The position numbers were made by a program, and so were the translations under genes. Below are positions 53,685-63,421 of a DNA stretch of 64,000 nucleotides, piece by piece. Every line of letters begins with the position of its first letter. Positions within the stretch are counted from its first letter, which is position 1. This stretch comes from Coniochaeta sp. PMI_546 (Eukaryota; Ascomycota; Sordariomycetes; Coniochaetales; Coniochaetaceae), in assembly GCA_021432605.1 (NCBI GenBank), contig MU271145.1, positions 1,550,001 through 1,614,000 on the forward strand, given 5' to 3'. The notes under the pieces are model-generated. The model was given only the letters and a program-made list of their open reading frames with translations. It searched no databases and was not told the DNA's origin.

Positions 53685-54476
53685 CTAAGCCTTCCCGCCC
53701 GCAGCGGCAGCCTCGGCCCTCAGCACCCGCAACCGCTCCTCCTTCTCCTTCAGCTCCACTTGCAACTTATTCATCATCTCCTGGACCTTGGCCTGCGCAT
53801 CCTTCAACTTCTTAATCTCCAGCTGTTCTGTCTCGCGCGAGAACGGCTGTCCGGGCCGATTGGTCAAGGGTATCATGGCGCTCCGCTCAAGCACGCCGCC
53901 CTCGCTCCGTTTCGGCGGAGCCGACTCCTTCGCGCCCTTCTTCGCGCTCGAACTCGCCGTCGCTCCAGACGTGAGGATCTCGTAGAAGGGCTCGAACGGC
54001 TCGTTGAAGAGCTGCTCCTCGTACGTCCAGGAGATGACCTCCCCGTTCCCGCTCTTCGCCAGCGCCTCCTTCTCCTCCTCCGTCCTCGCGAACGGGTGCA
54101 GCTTCAGGAAATGATATAGCGTCTGCGGCTTCTCGCTCGACTCGGTGGCGTAGTACAGCTTGATGGTGATCTCGAACTCGCCCCACCCGGTCTCGTGCAC
54201 CTCGAAGGGCTTTCCCGGCTCGGGCGCCTCGACCATGCGCACATGGTTGGGAATAGACTCGTGTAGCTTGAACTGGACGCGCCGCAGCCAGTAGGTGATG
54301 TCCGTGTCGTCGATGCCTTTAACGAAGACGGTCCAGGAGTGGGTGTGGTCGTCTGGTACGCCGGCGGGCTTGGGGTTGGTCTTTGGGTCGAAGGGCTTTG
54401 CGGTGGTGCCGTAGATGAAGGGGCGGGCGATTTGGACGCCCTTTACGCGCTTACCGGCGCCGCTCGGTGGTGCCAT
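53685..54476 (-). CDS. YAF9: Yaf9, YEATS-domain subunit of SWR1 and NuA4
   Basis: The intronless frame encodes 263 residues. The YEATS domain covers about residues 10-170: GVQIARPFIYGTTA, DHTHSWTVFVKGID with the aromatic pocket residues, VQFKLHESIPNHVRMVE, ETGWGEFEITIKLYY and LYHFLKLHPF. A Ser/Ala-rich linker leads to a C-terminal coiled coil (about 212-255) that docks into SWR1 and NuA4. Yaf9 reads acetylated or crotonylated histone H3 and supports H2A.Z deposition and H4 acetylation. The ATG at 54476 is the only plausible start. The gene is divergent from the COQ11-like gene over 443 bp. The TAG at 53685 is followed by an unusual open extension described separately, so the true C-terminus is uncertain. 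Confidence 0.9.
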   Translation of the reverse strand: MAPPSGAGKRVKGVQIARPFIYGTTAKPFDPKTNPKPAGVPDDHTHSWTVFVKGIDDTDITYWLRRVQFKLHESIPNHVRMVEAPEPGKPFEVHETGWGEFEITIKLYYATESSEKPQTLYHFLKLHPFARTEEEKEALAKSGNGEVISWTYEEQLFNEPFEPFYEILTSGATASSSAKKGAKESAPPKRSEGGVLERSAMIPLTNRPGQPFSRETEQLEIKKLKDAQAKVQEMMNKLQVELKEKEERLRVLRAEAAAAGGKA

Positions 54477-54919
54477 AGTCGCGGGTTTGTGCGGTTTTAT
54501 GTGATGTGGCTTTTGGGGAAAAAAATGGAAAAAGACGATGATGATGAGATGGAATTTGAGATGGACGGATATTCAGCCTTGCTGCCGTGAAGTGGATCCG
54601 ACTTAAGATTTGGTTGGTCAGAACTAAAAAATACCCTTGTCAAGCTAGTGACAACCCCTGTCATGAACTTTCTAAGCTCTTCAGCCTCGCATACCTTCCG
54701 ATCATGATGCTATGAGTCCACGACCTCCAGATCGGGAACCTAGCTCAGCCTCTGATGCACTTCTGAGCAGATCAAAGCTCGAATCTCAATTCAACCTTGG
54801 GATTTTTATGCGCATGGCTTCTTTCTCTTGTCACAATATCAGATGATCTATAATACTTTCATCGACCAGATTTCCGTCTAAACTATCACCGAGGTCGAGC
54901 TACACCCAAAGTCACCACC
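54477..54919. promoter_or_regulatory. Divergent promoter, YAF9 / COQ11-like gene
   Basis: 443 bp between divergent start codons. An A6 tract lies near 54519. No TATA box stands out. Confidence 0.4.
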
Positions 54920-55858
54920 ATGGCCTCGGCGGCAAAGAAGATCGTCGTCTGCGGTGGTAATGGCTTCCTCGGCTCAAGAATATGCAAGTACGCCGTCGCC
55001 CGCGGCTGGGACGTGACTTCAATAAGGTAGAGACAATCCTCACTCAGTCTGCTCCTCGACACACACAAACACACTCATCTAACAACCACCAGCCGCTCCG
55101 GCGAACCTCACTGGTCCACCGTAACCTCCTCTTATACACCCCCCTCCTGGTCCCAGAAGGTATCCTGGCAACGCGCCGACATCCTCAAGCCAGCAACCTA
55201 CGTGCCCCTCCTAAAGGGCGCAGACTACGTGATCCACAGCATGGGCATCCTGCTGGAAGCAGACTACAAGGGCGTCATCTCCGGCCGCGAGTCCCCCATC
55301 TCCGGCCTCAAAAAGGCGTTCTCCTCTTCCCCGCGCCCGTCGTCGAACCCGCTGGAGCGAGGACCGGTCTCCGACCTCAAACCACCCGCCTCCGGCGCCC
55401 AGCTGACCTACGAGGTGATGAACCGCGACAGCGCCATACTGCTGGCCAAGCAGGCCGCGGAGCAGAACGCCGAGGCCTTTTGCTACGTGTCTGCGGCCGG
55501 CGGTGCGCCTGTGCTGCCCAGCCGGTACATCACCACCAAGCGCGAGGCGGAGGAGGTCATCGCCAGGGAGTTTCCGGCCATGAGAGGCGTGTTTGTCAGG
55601 CCGCCCATCATGTACGACAGCGCCCGGCCTGTGACGGTGGGGTTGGCGGCTGCTACGGCTGCGGGGGCGCTGTTTAATGGGGTTACGGGCGGACTCCTGA
55701 AGAATTTTATGGGGAGTGCGGGCGTCAAGCCGTTGAAGGTGGATGTCGTCGCGCAGGCTGTGGTCGAGGCGCTCAGTGATGAGAATGTAAAAGGACCCGT
55801 GGAGGTGCCTGAATTGGAGGCACTGGCTGCCAAGAGCTGGAGGAAGACGATGCTTTAA
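54920..55858 (+). CDS. NAD(P)-binding atypical SDR, COQ11-like
   Basis: Two exons, 54920-55026 and 55093-55858, over a 66-bp intron (GTAGAG...CACCAG), give 290 residues. The Rossmann fold opens KKIVVCGGNGFLGSRICKYA (GGxGFLG), followed by SRSGEP, the usual position for phosphate recognition, and YVIHSMGILL. The central YEVMNRDSAILLAKQAAE and CYVSAAGGAP match the NDUFA9/COQ11 branch of atypical short-chain dehydrogenases, which lack the YxxxK pair. Yeast Coq11 (YLR290C) is a mitochondrial protein that modulates the CoQ synthome. The protein is shorter than NDUFA9 (about 375), which favours COQ11. Mitochondrial location is inferred from the family; the N-terminus shows only a weak presequence. 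Confidence 0.72.
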
Positions 55859-55980
55859 ACGCCCAAAAAAGGGGGTGTATATTGTATAACACTGTGACAT
55901 TATGTATCATACCAGCTCCTTTCGCTGTCTATCCATGACCACCTAAACGCCGTGACATCCCTGTTTGGAAAGAAGCGCCA

Positions 55981-56988
55981 CTATATCATGGTCCCCCTCT
56001 CGAAACTATCCCTAATCTCGGCCGTATACTTGTTGTAGAACCTCGACAGCTTCTGGTTAAACTGCTTGTTCTTCTCGTTGATGTACGTGACATCCGCATC
56101 ATCCCCGCTGTTCGCCATGCGGTCCCGCCTCTTCTTGAGCGACACCTCCTCCGCCTTCTGCAGATCCTTGACCAGCCGGTCCACAGCCGCCTTGTCGGGC
56201 TTGTTCTCCGCAAAACTCGTCGAGTCGGCGGTGGAATAAAAGCTCCCGTCCTTGTCGACAGCGATCAGCTCCCCGTCCTCGGTCTCGACAATCTCCAGCG
56301 TGCCGGCCGCGGCAGCCTTCTCGATGGCCGCCATCTTCTCCCTGGTGTACCGCTCCAGATCTGGCCCGCCCATGTTGCGCAGCTGGCGCTTGTAGACCTT
56401 CTGCGACTCCCTCCGGTAGTCCTGGAAGGCGTTGTCGTCGCGGTGGGCGCCCTTCTTGCGCACGCGCTTGTCCCACGCCTCGCTCTCCTCGATGGTCCAG
56501 TCCCAGGCGCGCTTCCGCTCAAAGTCCTCGCCCGCGTCCTCGACCTCGGCCTTGAGGAGCTTGTGGCTGGCGATGGCGTGTTTCCGCCCGAGTGCGGTGA
56601 GCTGGGTGGGGTCCGTGGCGGCTGCCAAACGCTGGGATTCCTTGGTTGCTTCTTTAAGGTTTGCGGTGGAGGAGGTCTTTGCGCGTGCTTGGAGGGCGCG
56701 GAAGCGGGCTAGGCGTTCTTGGGCGGCGGCGGAGGGATCTGCAGTTGGTTGGGGTGTTGAGGATGAGGAGGATGCGGCCGCTTGCTCGGTTGCGGTGGCT
56801 AGTTCTGGTTGTTGGGCATGCTCTGAGGATGATTTTGGCTCGTCTGGTGGCTCCGATTGGGTTTCTACTTGTTGCTGGCTTGGTGCTGCTTCTACCACTT
56901 CTGGTTGCTCCTGTGGTGCTGGGGCTACATGCTCATCGCTCTTCGACTTGCCCGAGGCCGTCGTCTTTCTCTTCTTGGCAGGCGGCAT
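55981..56988 (-). CDS. SYF2: Pre-mRNA-splicing factor Syf2
   Basis: The intronless frame encodes 335 residues from the Met of MPPAKKRKTT; an upstream in-frame Met at 57033 adds a less likely 15 residues. The first 90 residues are a low-complexity region rich in Gln, Pro, Glu and Ser. The Syf2 domain then reads RLARFRALQARAKTS, RKRAWDWTIEESEAWDKRVRKK, DDNAFQDYRRESQKVYKRQL and, near the C-terminus, VDRLVKDLQKAEEVSLKKRR, YINEKNKQFNQKLSRFYNKY. Syf2 is a helical component of the Prp19/NTC-associated spliceosome that acts around activation and catalysis with Isy1 and Clf1. The gene converges on the COQ11-like gene with only 122 bp between stop codons. Confidence 0.9.
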   Translation of the reverse strand: MPPAKKRKTTASGKSKSDEHVAPAPQEQPEVVEAAPSQQQVETQSEPPDEPKSSSEHAQQPELATATEQAAASSSSSTPQPTADPSAAAQERLARFRALQARAKTSSTANLKEATKESQRLAAATDPTQLTALGRKHAIASHKLLKAEVEDAGEDFERKRAWDWTIEESEAWDKRVRKKGAHRDDNAFQDYRRESQKVYKRQLRNMGGPDLERYTREKMAAIEKAAAAGTLEIVETEDGELIAVDKDGSFYSTADSTSFAENKPDKAAVDRLVKDLQKAEEVSLKKRRDRMANSGDDADVTYINEKNKQFNQKLSRFYNKYTAEIRDSFERGTMI

Positions 56989-58540
56989 GATCAATAGGCT
57001 GCTGAATGTCTGATCCCAGGAGTTGCGAATCAAGGTGTTAGATGCGAATAGTCAGTTGTGGAAGGCTGTGGGATGAGAATGTGCTGGCTTGCTGGTCCTG
57101 AAGAAGTGAGATCAGCCTTTCGATGTCCAGGAACAAAAGTCGAGAGACAACCTGGAAGGCGAAGTGGCTGGTGGGGCTGCAACTGGTCTGTGCGCCACTT
57201 TCTTGGAGTGTACAGCAGCAGCTATTCTACCTAGTCTAGTGTACTTGGGTACACGTAAACAGATCCCCGGATTTGAACCTCTTCAGCTTCATTTTTACCA
57301 GGCAAGCTACCAAACGGACAAAGCCTGAGCGTTTGCTCCGATTAGCCCTAGCAAGGGATTTCCTCACCAGTATCAAGCATTCACCACACCCAGGCTAGCA
57401 TTTGGTTCTACATAAGGCTGATGAAGCGTCGAAGCAGAGGGTAAGCTGACTACCAGACGTTCATCGTCTGGATAGGACGTATGTGGACTGGTCGGCAGTT
57501 TATACCCTTAACCCGCGGCTGCTACAGAAATTAGGCTTATACTAAGTACCTAACAGATTTATGGCAAGAGTAGCGTGCTGACAACTTGAGCCACACATGC
57601 TTCCTCTGTGATAAGGCGGCTGGAAGCATCATGCTGTATCGGAAGGGCCGGTAAATCGATCGAGGAATTGACAAGGGCCAGTTCAGGATACAAGAGGCGG
57701 CAAGTCGAATATTAGATCAGCGTAGACTACACGTAGCCGCTTTCCCAAATCGCCGGCACTAAGGTAGTGCGCTGGACGTCAAGGGGATGTCAACGATGCA
57801 CACTGTATAGTATAGCTTCCTAGGAAGCCCCGAGACTGGCTACTTCGCACCCTGCTTCATGTTTCGGAGGTGTTATAAGTCCTACTTCGACTCCGCAAAC
57901 TTCGCTTCACACGACATGAGCTTCAGGCAATAATACGATTTGCTACAAGGGTTTTCAAGATGAAGATGCTTGTCTACGTAAGGGCCGACCCCAAGAACAT
58001 CAAGATGTGAATAAGGTACCCCCACATTTGAGGAGTTTATAGTGTAACTCAGTTACCAGCGACCGCGTCGGTACCCTACACCGTGCCTTAGAGCCAACAC
58101 ACACACATTGAGAACGGATCAGTGTAAAAGAGGTGTTGCTACTATATCGACCGAGAGACTCGGCTGATGATATCTTCTTCCCTCTTCAACAAGCTGTTTT
58201 CAGTCGAGCACAGCACATGGCACAATTCCGTACCTACCTTACGCTTCCCAGGTTCCACGCTGTCTAAAAGAAAGGTGCGGATGACGTTAGATATAAGCCG
58301 AGGCTCACGCCCCAAACTCCGCTTCTCTGCAACTCCGTGAACGTGGATGGACACGAGTCTTGAGATCCCTGACACACCACCAGGCAAAGTATATCATAGG
58401 CGGCTGACGTCCTCCATACTTTCATTTTGCCTCATTTGTGACAGATAAGCTAGCGAGTGCTGGACGTTGAAGACGGATATTCTCTTGTCACTGACAAAAT
58501 ATCCTAAACTTTTCCAAGGAAATCCATCATATCACTCCCC
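56989..58540. other. Intergenic region, no gene recognised
   Basis: 1.5 kb between divergent SYF2 and epoxide-hydrolase starts. The minus-strand frame 58142-58387 is open for 81 codons without a motif. A TTTGAACC segment near 57274 recalls a tRNA T-loop but no tRNA folds around it. Confidence 0.4.
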
Positions 58541-59563
58541 ATGGCCCCCGATAAACTCACCCCCAACGACTCCCGCGTCACCCACCACACCTTCACCATC
58601 AACAGCACAAGATCCTATCACTACATCCTCGCCAATCCCTCTACCAACCCCCGCGCCACCGTGCTCCTCATCCATGGCTTCCCCGACCTGGGCTTCGGCT
58701 GGCGCTACCAAGTCCCCCATCTGCTCTCCCTCGGCCTCCGCGTCATAGTCCCCGACGCCCTAGGCTACGGCCAGTCCTCAGCCCCCCAGGATCTCGCCTC
58801 CTACTCCCTGAAATCCATGTCCTCCGACATGATCGCCCTCGCCAACCACGTCCTCGGCTCGGAGAAGGAACCCATCATCCTCGGCGGCCACGACTGGGGC
58901 GGTGCCCTCGTCTGGCGCCTGGCCCTGTGGTACCCGGACCGCATCCGCGCCGTCTTCAGCGTCTGCACCCCGTACAGCCCCCCGAGCAAGGCGTACCTGT
59001 CACCCGAGCAGGTCGTCCAGAGACTGCCCAACTTCACCTACCAGCTGCAGCTGATCGGACCAGACGTGGAGGCCAAGATCAAGGGCGAGGAGGTCACGCG
59101 GCAGTTCTTCAACGGCATCTTCGGCGGTCGCACGCCGGACGGTGGGGGGATCTTGGTTCCCTCCAAGGGAATCATCTTTGACAGACTGGATAAGGTCGGA
59201 AAGACCCCCCTGCTAACCCCCGAGGAGGTGGAGGTCTATGTCCGAGAGTATCAGAGGAACGGCATGAGAGGGCCGCTGAACTGGTACCGCACCCGGAAGA
59301 TCAATTACGAGGAGGAGCTCGAGTTGATTCAGAAGGGGCGCGGGAGGATCACGCCCCCGAGTCTGTTTGTCCTAGCTACCAAGGATGCGGCGCTGCCGCC
59401 GGCGATGTCGGCCGGCATGGAGGCGCATTTCGATAAGTTGGAGAGGAAGGAGGTTGTGGCTAGTCACTGGGCGCTGGTTGAGGCGGCTGACGAGGTTAAT
59501 GCGCATGTGGGACGGTGGCTGGAGGGGTTGCTGGGCGGGAATGGGTTTAAGTCTAGTATCTAA
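58541..59563 (+). CDS. Alpha/beta-fold epoxide hydrolase
   Basis: The intronless ORF encodes 340 residues, a standard size. The HGFPDLGFGWRYQ segment (H45-G46-F47-P48) forms the oxyanion hole, and GGHDWGG carries the nucleophile Asp118. The cap domain (about 145-250) supplies two tyrosines that activate the epoxide, likely Tyr167 and Tyr249 (NWYR). The charge relay is completed by Asp282 (ATKDAALP) and His309 (ASHWALVE). The enzyme adds water to epoxides through an ester intermediate. No signal peptide or membrane anchor is present, so it is probably cytosolic or peroxisomal; the last residues SSI are not a clear PTS1. It lies next to a PAF-AH-like esterase in the same direction, 448 bp apart. 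Confidence 0.9.
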   Translation: MAPDKLTPNDSRVTHHTFTINSTRSYHYILANPSTNPRATVLLIHGFPDLGFGWRYQVPHLLSLGLRVIVPDALGYGQSSAPQDLASYSLKSMSSDMIALANHVLGSEKEPIILGGHDWGGALVWRLALWYPDRIRAVFSVCTPYSPPSKAYLSPEQVVQRLPNFTYQLQLIGPDVEAKIKGEEVTRQFFNGIFGGRTPDGGGILVPSKGIIFDRLDKVGKTPLLTPEEVEVYVREYQRNGMRGPLNWYRTRKINYEEELELIQKGRGRITPPSLFVLATKDAALPPAMSAGMEAHFDKLERKEVVASHWALVEAADEVNAHVGRWLEGLLGGNGFKSSI

Positions 59564-60011
59564 GGGTTGGATCGCGGGAGTTAGGTGTATTTAAGTTCTA
59601 GGTGGAAGCCTTGTGTCTTGTGGTTACTGATCTCACAGCGTCACGACACTAGACGGCGCGTGCCGGGGCAGCCTGTGACCTATATGCCAAAATATTATGA
59701 TTTTTGGTCACTAATTTGGATTGCCGCAGCCATACCAATCCACGTATGATTGTACGAGTAAGGTATGTGAAAACTTTACTACTGTTTGTATCCCAGCTAA
59801 GTCTGGCCAACCCTATCTCAGTATACGAGTGTCCAGTTTGTATTCAGCCGGTAACCACAACGGGAAGGAGATCAACTTGCAATACAACGTCAAAACGTCC
59901 TAGGAACTGTAAGCTCGGGACAACTTCGCTGCGAAGTTTGCCCATAAACATGGGCTACTGTTCCTTTCCACTGAGCCTGTACACAACAATATATCGTCAC
60001 CACTTGGCAAC
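59564..60011. other. Intergenic region before the esterase gene
   Basis: Holds the epoxide-hydrolase 3' flank and the esterase promoter. No gene is seen. Confidence 0.4.
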
Positions 60012-61187
60012 ATGAGACTCAGCAGCATCCTTAGTCTAGCCCTCCTAGGCAGTCTCGTCACCCCTCTGCTACTGCCACAGCCCAACGGCCCATACAATGT
60101 CTCCCTCCAAATAGAAGAACTAGTCGACCACTCACGTCCAGACCCCTGGAATGCATCCCACCCGCGCCGTTTGATGGTCTCCCGCTTCGACCCAGTCTCC
60201 CCATCCAAATGTGCGTCGTGTAAAGTCCCGTACATGACCCCTCTCACGGCCACCTCCGAAGACGCCATCTTCTCAGCCTGGATGTCGGCATACAACCTCA
60301 CCTGGCCCGTCGGCGTTCTCGGCCAGCTCGAGCTGCAAGTCTGCTGCACGTGCCCAACCACCAAATCAGACTTTAGAAGAGGCACCTATCCCATCGTTCT
60401 GCTGGGCGCGGGGCTGAACACCACGCGGCTATTCTACTCCATCCTCGCGCAGGAGATCGCCAGCAGGGGGTACACGGTCATCACGCTCGACCATCCGTAC
60501 GAGACGGACGTTGTCGAGTTCCCCGACGGGACTGTGATCTACGGGGGTAAGGTGGTCGGCCACGAAAACGGTACAGAGCAGTATGTCCATGCGCTCGATA
60601 TACGGACTAATGACGCGAGTTTTGTGCTTAACGAGCTTGGTGTCCCGTTTGTCACCGAGACGGATGATGCTGGAAAGGCGAAGGTCGGGTACGTAGGGCA
60701 TTCCTTCGGTGGAGCGGCTGCGGCGGCCGCGATTCTGAATGACACGCGTGTCGTCGGCGGCGTGAACCTGGACGGCATTATGTTTGGTCCCGTGCTCAAT
60801 GCCGGGATCGGGAGGCCGGGGATACCGCAGAGCTTCCTGCTCTGGGGGTCTACGGGCCATAACTCGAGTGTGGAAGAGTCCTGGGCCAGGTTTCTGGAGA
60901 CGGTGAGGAGGTGGGATCCGGAGCAGTGGGTTAAGGAGCTGAGTCTAGAGGGGTCAACACATGGGAGCTTTTGGGATGCGGGCGTTATTGCTGATGTTGC
61001 TGGCTGGCGGAGTGATGAGCGTCTTGCGGATCTTGTTGAGCTGTTCTGCGGGAAGCTTCTAGGTTCGAGGACGATGGACGTGTTCGGGGCATATCTCGAT
61101 GCATTTCTCGGCATGACGTTGAAGGGCGAGAGCGAGGCGCTTTTGTCTGGGCCGAGTGAGGAATTCCCGGAGGTTGACTTTCTGTAG
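60012..61187 (+). CDS. Secreted PAF-acetylhydrolase-like esterase
   Basis: The intronless ORF encodes 391 residues with a signal peptide (MRLSSILSLALLGSLVTPLL). The alpha/beta-hydrolase core resembles plasma-type platelet-activating-factor acetylhydrolase: YPIVLLGAGLNTTRLFYS, ASRGYTVITLDHPYE, then the nucleophile elbow GHSFGGA with Ser231, NLDG with Asp254 and STHGSF with His317 as a full catalytic triad. Several N-glycosylation sites (NVS, NAS, NLT, NTT, NGT, NDT, NSS) and cysteine pairs (CASC, CCTC) agree with export. The family removes short or oxidised acyl chains from phospholipids; in fungi many homologues have unknown substrates. The ATG at 60012 directly precedes the signal peptide. 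Confidence 0.85.
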   Translation: MRLSSILSLALLGSLVTPLLLPQPNGPYNVSLQIEELVDHSRPDPWNASHPRRLMVSRFDPVSPSKCASCKVPYMTPLTATSEDAIFSAWMSAYNLTWPVGVLGQLELQVCCTCPTTKSDFRRGTYPIVLLGAGLNTTRLFYSILAQEIASRGYTVITLDHPYETDVVEFPDGTVIYGGKVVGHENGTEQYVHALDIRTNDASFVLNELGVPFVTETDDAGKAKVGYVGHSFGGAAAAAAILNDTRVVGGVNLDGIMFGPVLNAGIGRPGIPQSFLLWGSTGHNSSVEESWARFLETVRRWDPEQWVKELSLEGSTHGSFWDAGVIADVAGWRSDERLADLVELFCGKLLGSRTMDVFGAYLDAFLGMTLKGESEALLSGPSEEFPEVDFL

Positions 61188-61270
61188 GCTGCTGGTGAAA
61201 GTGGTTCGACTGCTTGCGGGGCTGGCGTATGGTCAGGTTGACGTGTGCAGTGAAGGCACCGGTGCGCGAG

Positions 61271-61278
61271 TATAAATA
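61271..61278 (+). promoter_or_regulatory. TATA box before the Cys/Arg-rich ORF
   Basis: TATAAATA lies 102 bp upstream of the ATG at 61380, and the spacer is C/A-rich and free of other ATGs in the normal way of fungal leaders. Confidence 0.5.
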
Positions 61279-61379
61279 TCTCGTCGACAACTATTCCGGT
61301 CTCCATATTCTACCACAGACAAACACCGACGCCACAGGACCGTACATAGAACGCCACAAACAGTACAGCCTCCAACAGC

Positions 61380-61745
61380 ATGTCAGAAGTGGACTCGGGC
61401 TCGTTATATGAACGAACACGCCCTAGGTATCTTGAGGAAGGACCATGCGGATGCGTTGTCTTTCGCGCAATCCTGACCTGTTTGTGGTGCAGGAGGCATA
61501 CATATTATGAGATTGGCTATCGGCCCTGCAGCCGGAACATACCTGATGGCAGAGTACCCGAGGGCGAGCGCACTTGCCTATGGCCGTCAATGCGATACCA
61601 GGATACGCTTCACGACGAGATATGTGCCATGTGCGGTTACTACTTCGTTCAAATTCACCTTGGTCGTGGCCACAGCCGCGGTCGGCAACGAGAACAAGCG
61701 CGACGGCCACAAAGGCGTCGACGGAGAAGGAACACCCACTGGTAA
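61380..61745 (+). CDS. Small Cys- and Arg-rich protein, unknown
   Basis: 121 residues. Paired cysteines occur at CGC, TCLWCRRH and ICAMCGYYF, spaced as in a small zinc-binding fold, and the C-terminus is Arg-rich (RRPQRRRRRRNTHW). It has a good TATA box and leader. The stop codon TAA overlaps a strong donor (CACTG-GTAAGT at 61740), so the frame may continue in a further exon that I could not identify. No signal peptide or membrane segment is present. No family is recognised. Its Arg-rich tail recalls the next ORF, 1.1 kb downstream on the same strand, but there is no clear sequence similarity. Confidence 0.4.
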   Translation: MSEVDSGSLYERTRPRYLEEGPCGCVVFRAILTCLWCRRHTYYEIGYRPCSRNIPDGRVPEGERTCLWPSMRYQDTLHDEICAMCGYYFVQIHLGRGHSRGRQREQARRPQRRRRRRNTHW

Positions 61746-62882
61746 GTCTGCGTCTTCTACGGACTCCGTCTGTACTTCGAGACCGTACTGAATGTGGGTA
61801 AATAGCTCGACCTTGTGCGTGATACTGTAGGCCAGGTTAACAATCCTGTTCTGGAAAGATGTAGAGGTGAGCAAGTGATCTAGGAAGCTAAACTGGTTGA
61901 AATGAGTCTATAGAGTCGGGCATGTTATCTGACTCTGTCCATGAGCCGACTAAGATATGGTAAGCAGCAATGCTGGCGACAGAATGTGAATATAAGCTTT
62001 ACATCGCACAAGAACTGCTCACTAGGGACACCGAATTAGATCTTCGTGGTGTTCTCCTCAACTCCGTGACTGTGATCTGCTTGCACCTTGAGTACCGCAC
62101 CTGTGACTCAGAAGGAGCGTAGTCGACATCTATAGCATCCGCACAACATGCGTTCGAATGTGCTATGAGCCTTCTTCAAGTGCAAGTTGAATCATTGCCT
62201 TGGACTGACGGGAGGATGTTGGCGCATCGCATCATAGACTGACGTCAAGGTCTACTTCTGCCTATGGAATACCTTCACCACGTCCCAAAGCGCAAGCTGC
62301 TTCGTTCGCCACACGTGCCACAACATGTAGTCTTTTGTGAACTTGTGACATTGGCGATGCTCGAACAATCCACCCACAGTCGACGTGCCTCATCACACGT
62401 TACATAGGATCATCATGGCTTATCAAGGCAAAGCACGACGTGCCAACCTCGATACCCAACATATGCACTTGCAGTCACTCTAGGACAAGTCCCGGATCCC
62501 CCCAGGCAGTGACGTGATGACATCCGGCCAGAAATTCGTGCGGGATCAAGAATGAAGTTCTTGATATGTGCTGAACCTTTATGCAGACACCCATCCTCTC
62601 CCCAAAGACTTGTCCCGGGTCCAGTAACGTAGCGCAGAGGCAGGATAGTTATACTCTCTGTAGCCCTCTAGTGAAAGGTCTTTGAGAGTCCGAGGCAACG
62701 TTTGGGTGTCAGGCCAATTGCCAGTATAGCCATGGGAGTGAAGGTGACGATGTCTGGCATATATATACTTCCACAACATCCGGGTATGTTCCCCATCATA
62801 GTTTACGTGTCCAACACTTGCAACATTACATACAACAACGACACTACATACTACAGGAGCGACAATACCATTACATGTCACG
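61746..62882. other. Intergenic region, no gene recognised
   Basis: Mostly featureless. A TATA-like ATATATATAC lies near 62758-62767, about 115 bp before the next candidate start. Confidence 0.35.
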
Positions 62883-63383
62883 ATGCCACGGGGGGCAATC
62901 CCGACCATGGAGCGACTATGGTGGGGTCCGATGCCTACTGCGCTGAGACGCCGCGGTCGTTACGATGTGTCGGAATGTTCATCATGCGACAACTATGCAC
63001 GAGGACGCCGTGGCTGGGGTCCCTATCCTTTGCCAAGTTCCTGGCTGACTCTTCGGAGAGACTCTAGTAGCTACGATCACTCGGAGTATTCGACAAATGA
63101 CAGCCGTAGGCGAGGACGCTGGCGCCGTGGTTATGGTCGTCGTGGTCGTCGCCGCCGGCGGCGGTCATCTTCAACAAGGGACAGCGATAGCGATAGAACA
63201 TGTTCGGGTTCAGAAAGCCAATATCCCGCACGCCGACACCGTAGTCGTAGCTCACGAGGACGTACCATAGGCCGTGGTGGTAGCTATGATGTCTCCGATT
63301 GTTCAACATGCGACGACCGTGAACGAGGACGCCGTGGTCGCGGTCGCCGTAGGCTTGCGCGGAAAATCACCAGCGTCTTGTGA
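62883..63383 (+). CDS. Arg-rich protein with YDVS repeats, unknown
   Basis: 166 residues; more than a quarter are Arg. Three imperfect units are spaced along it: YDVSECSSCDNYARGRRG, YDHSEYSTNDSRRRGRWRRG and YDVSDCSTCDDRERGRRG. Between the second and third lies a run of eight basic residues followed by an Arg/Ser segment (RRRSSSTRDSDSDR) and a second RS-like part (RHRSRSSRGR). The pattern alternates acidic-Ser motifs with Arg/Gly blocks, as in RNA-binding SR or RGG proteins or in protamine-like proteins; none of these families is actually recognised. The start is uncertain: an overlapping ATG at 62876 is in another frame. A TATA-like stretch lies upstream. Confidence 0.4.
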   Translation: MPRGAIPTMERLWWGPMPTALRRRGRYDVSECSSCDNYARGRRGWGPYPLPSSWLTLRRDSSSYDHSEYSTNDSRRRGRWRRGYGRRGRRRRRRSSSTRDSDSDRTCSGSESQYPARRHRSRSSRGRTIGRGGSYDVSDCSTCDDRERGRRGRGRRRLARKITSVL

Positions 63384-63421
63384 GTCTCACTTCGAAGTAC
63401 ACAACACTCAAGTCACCACGA

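Noticed and set aside
57262-57335. Possible minus-strand tRNA around GGTTCAAATCC
   Set aside because: The T-stem has only two pairs and no acceptor, D-arm or anticodon stem can be drawn in the usual spacing.
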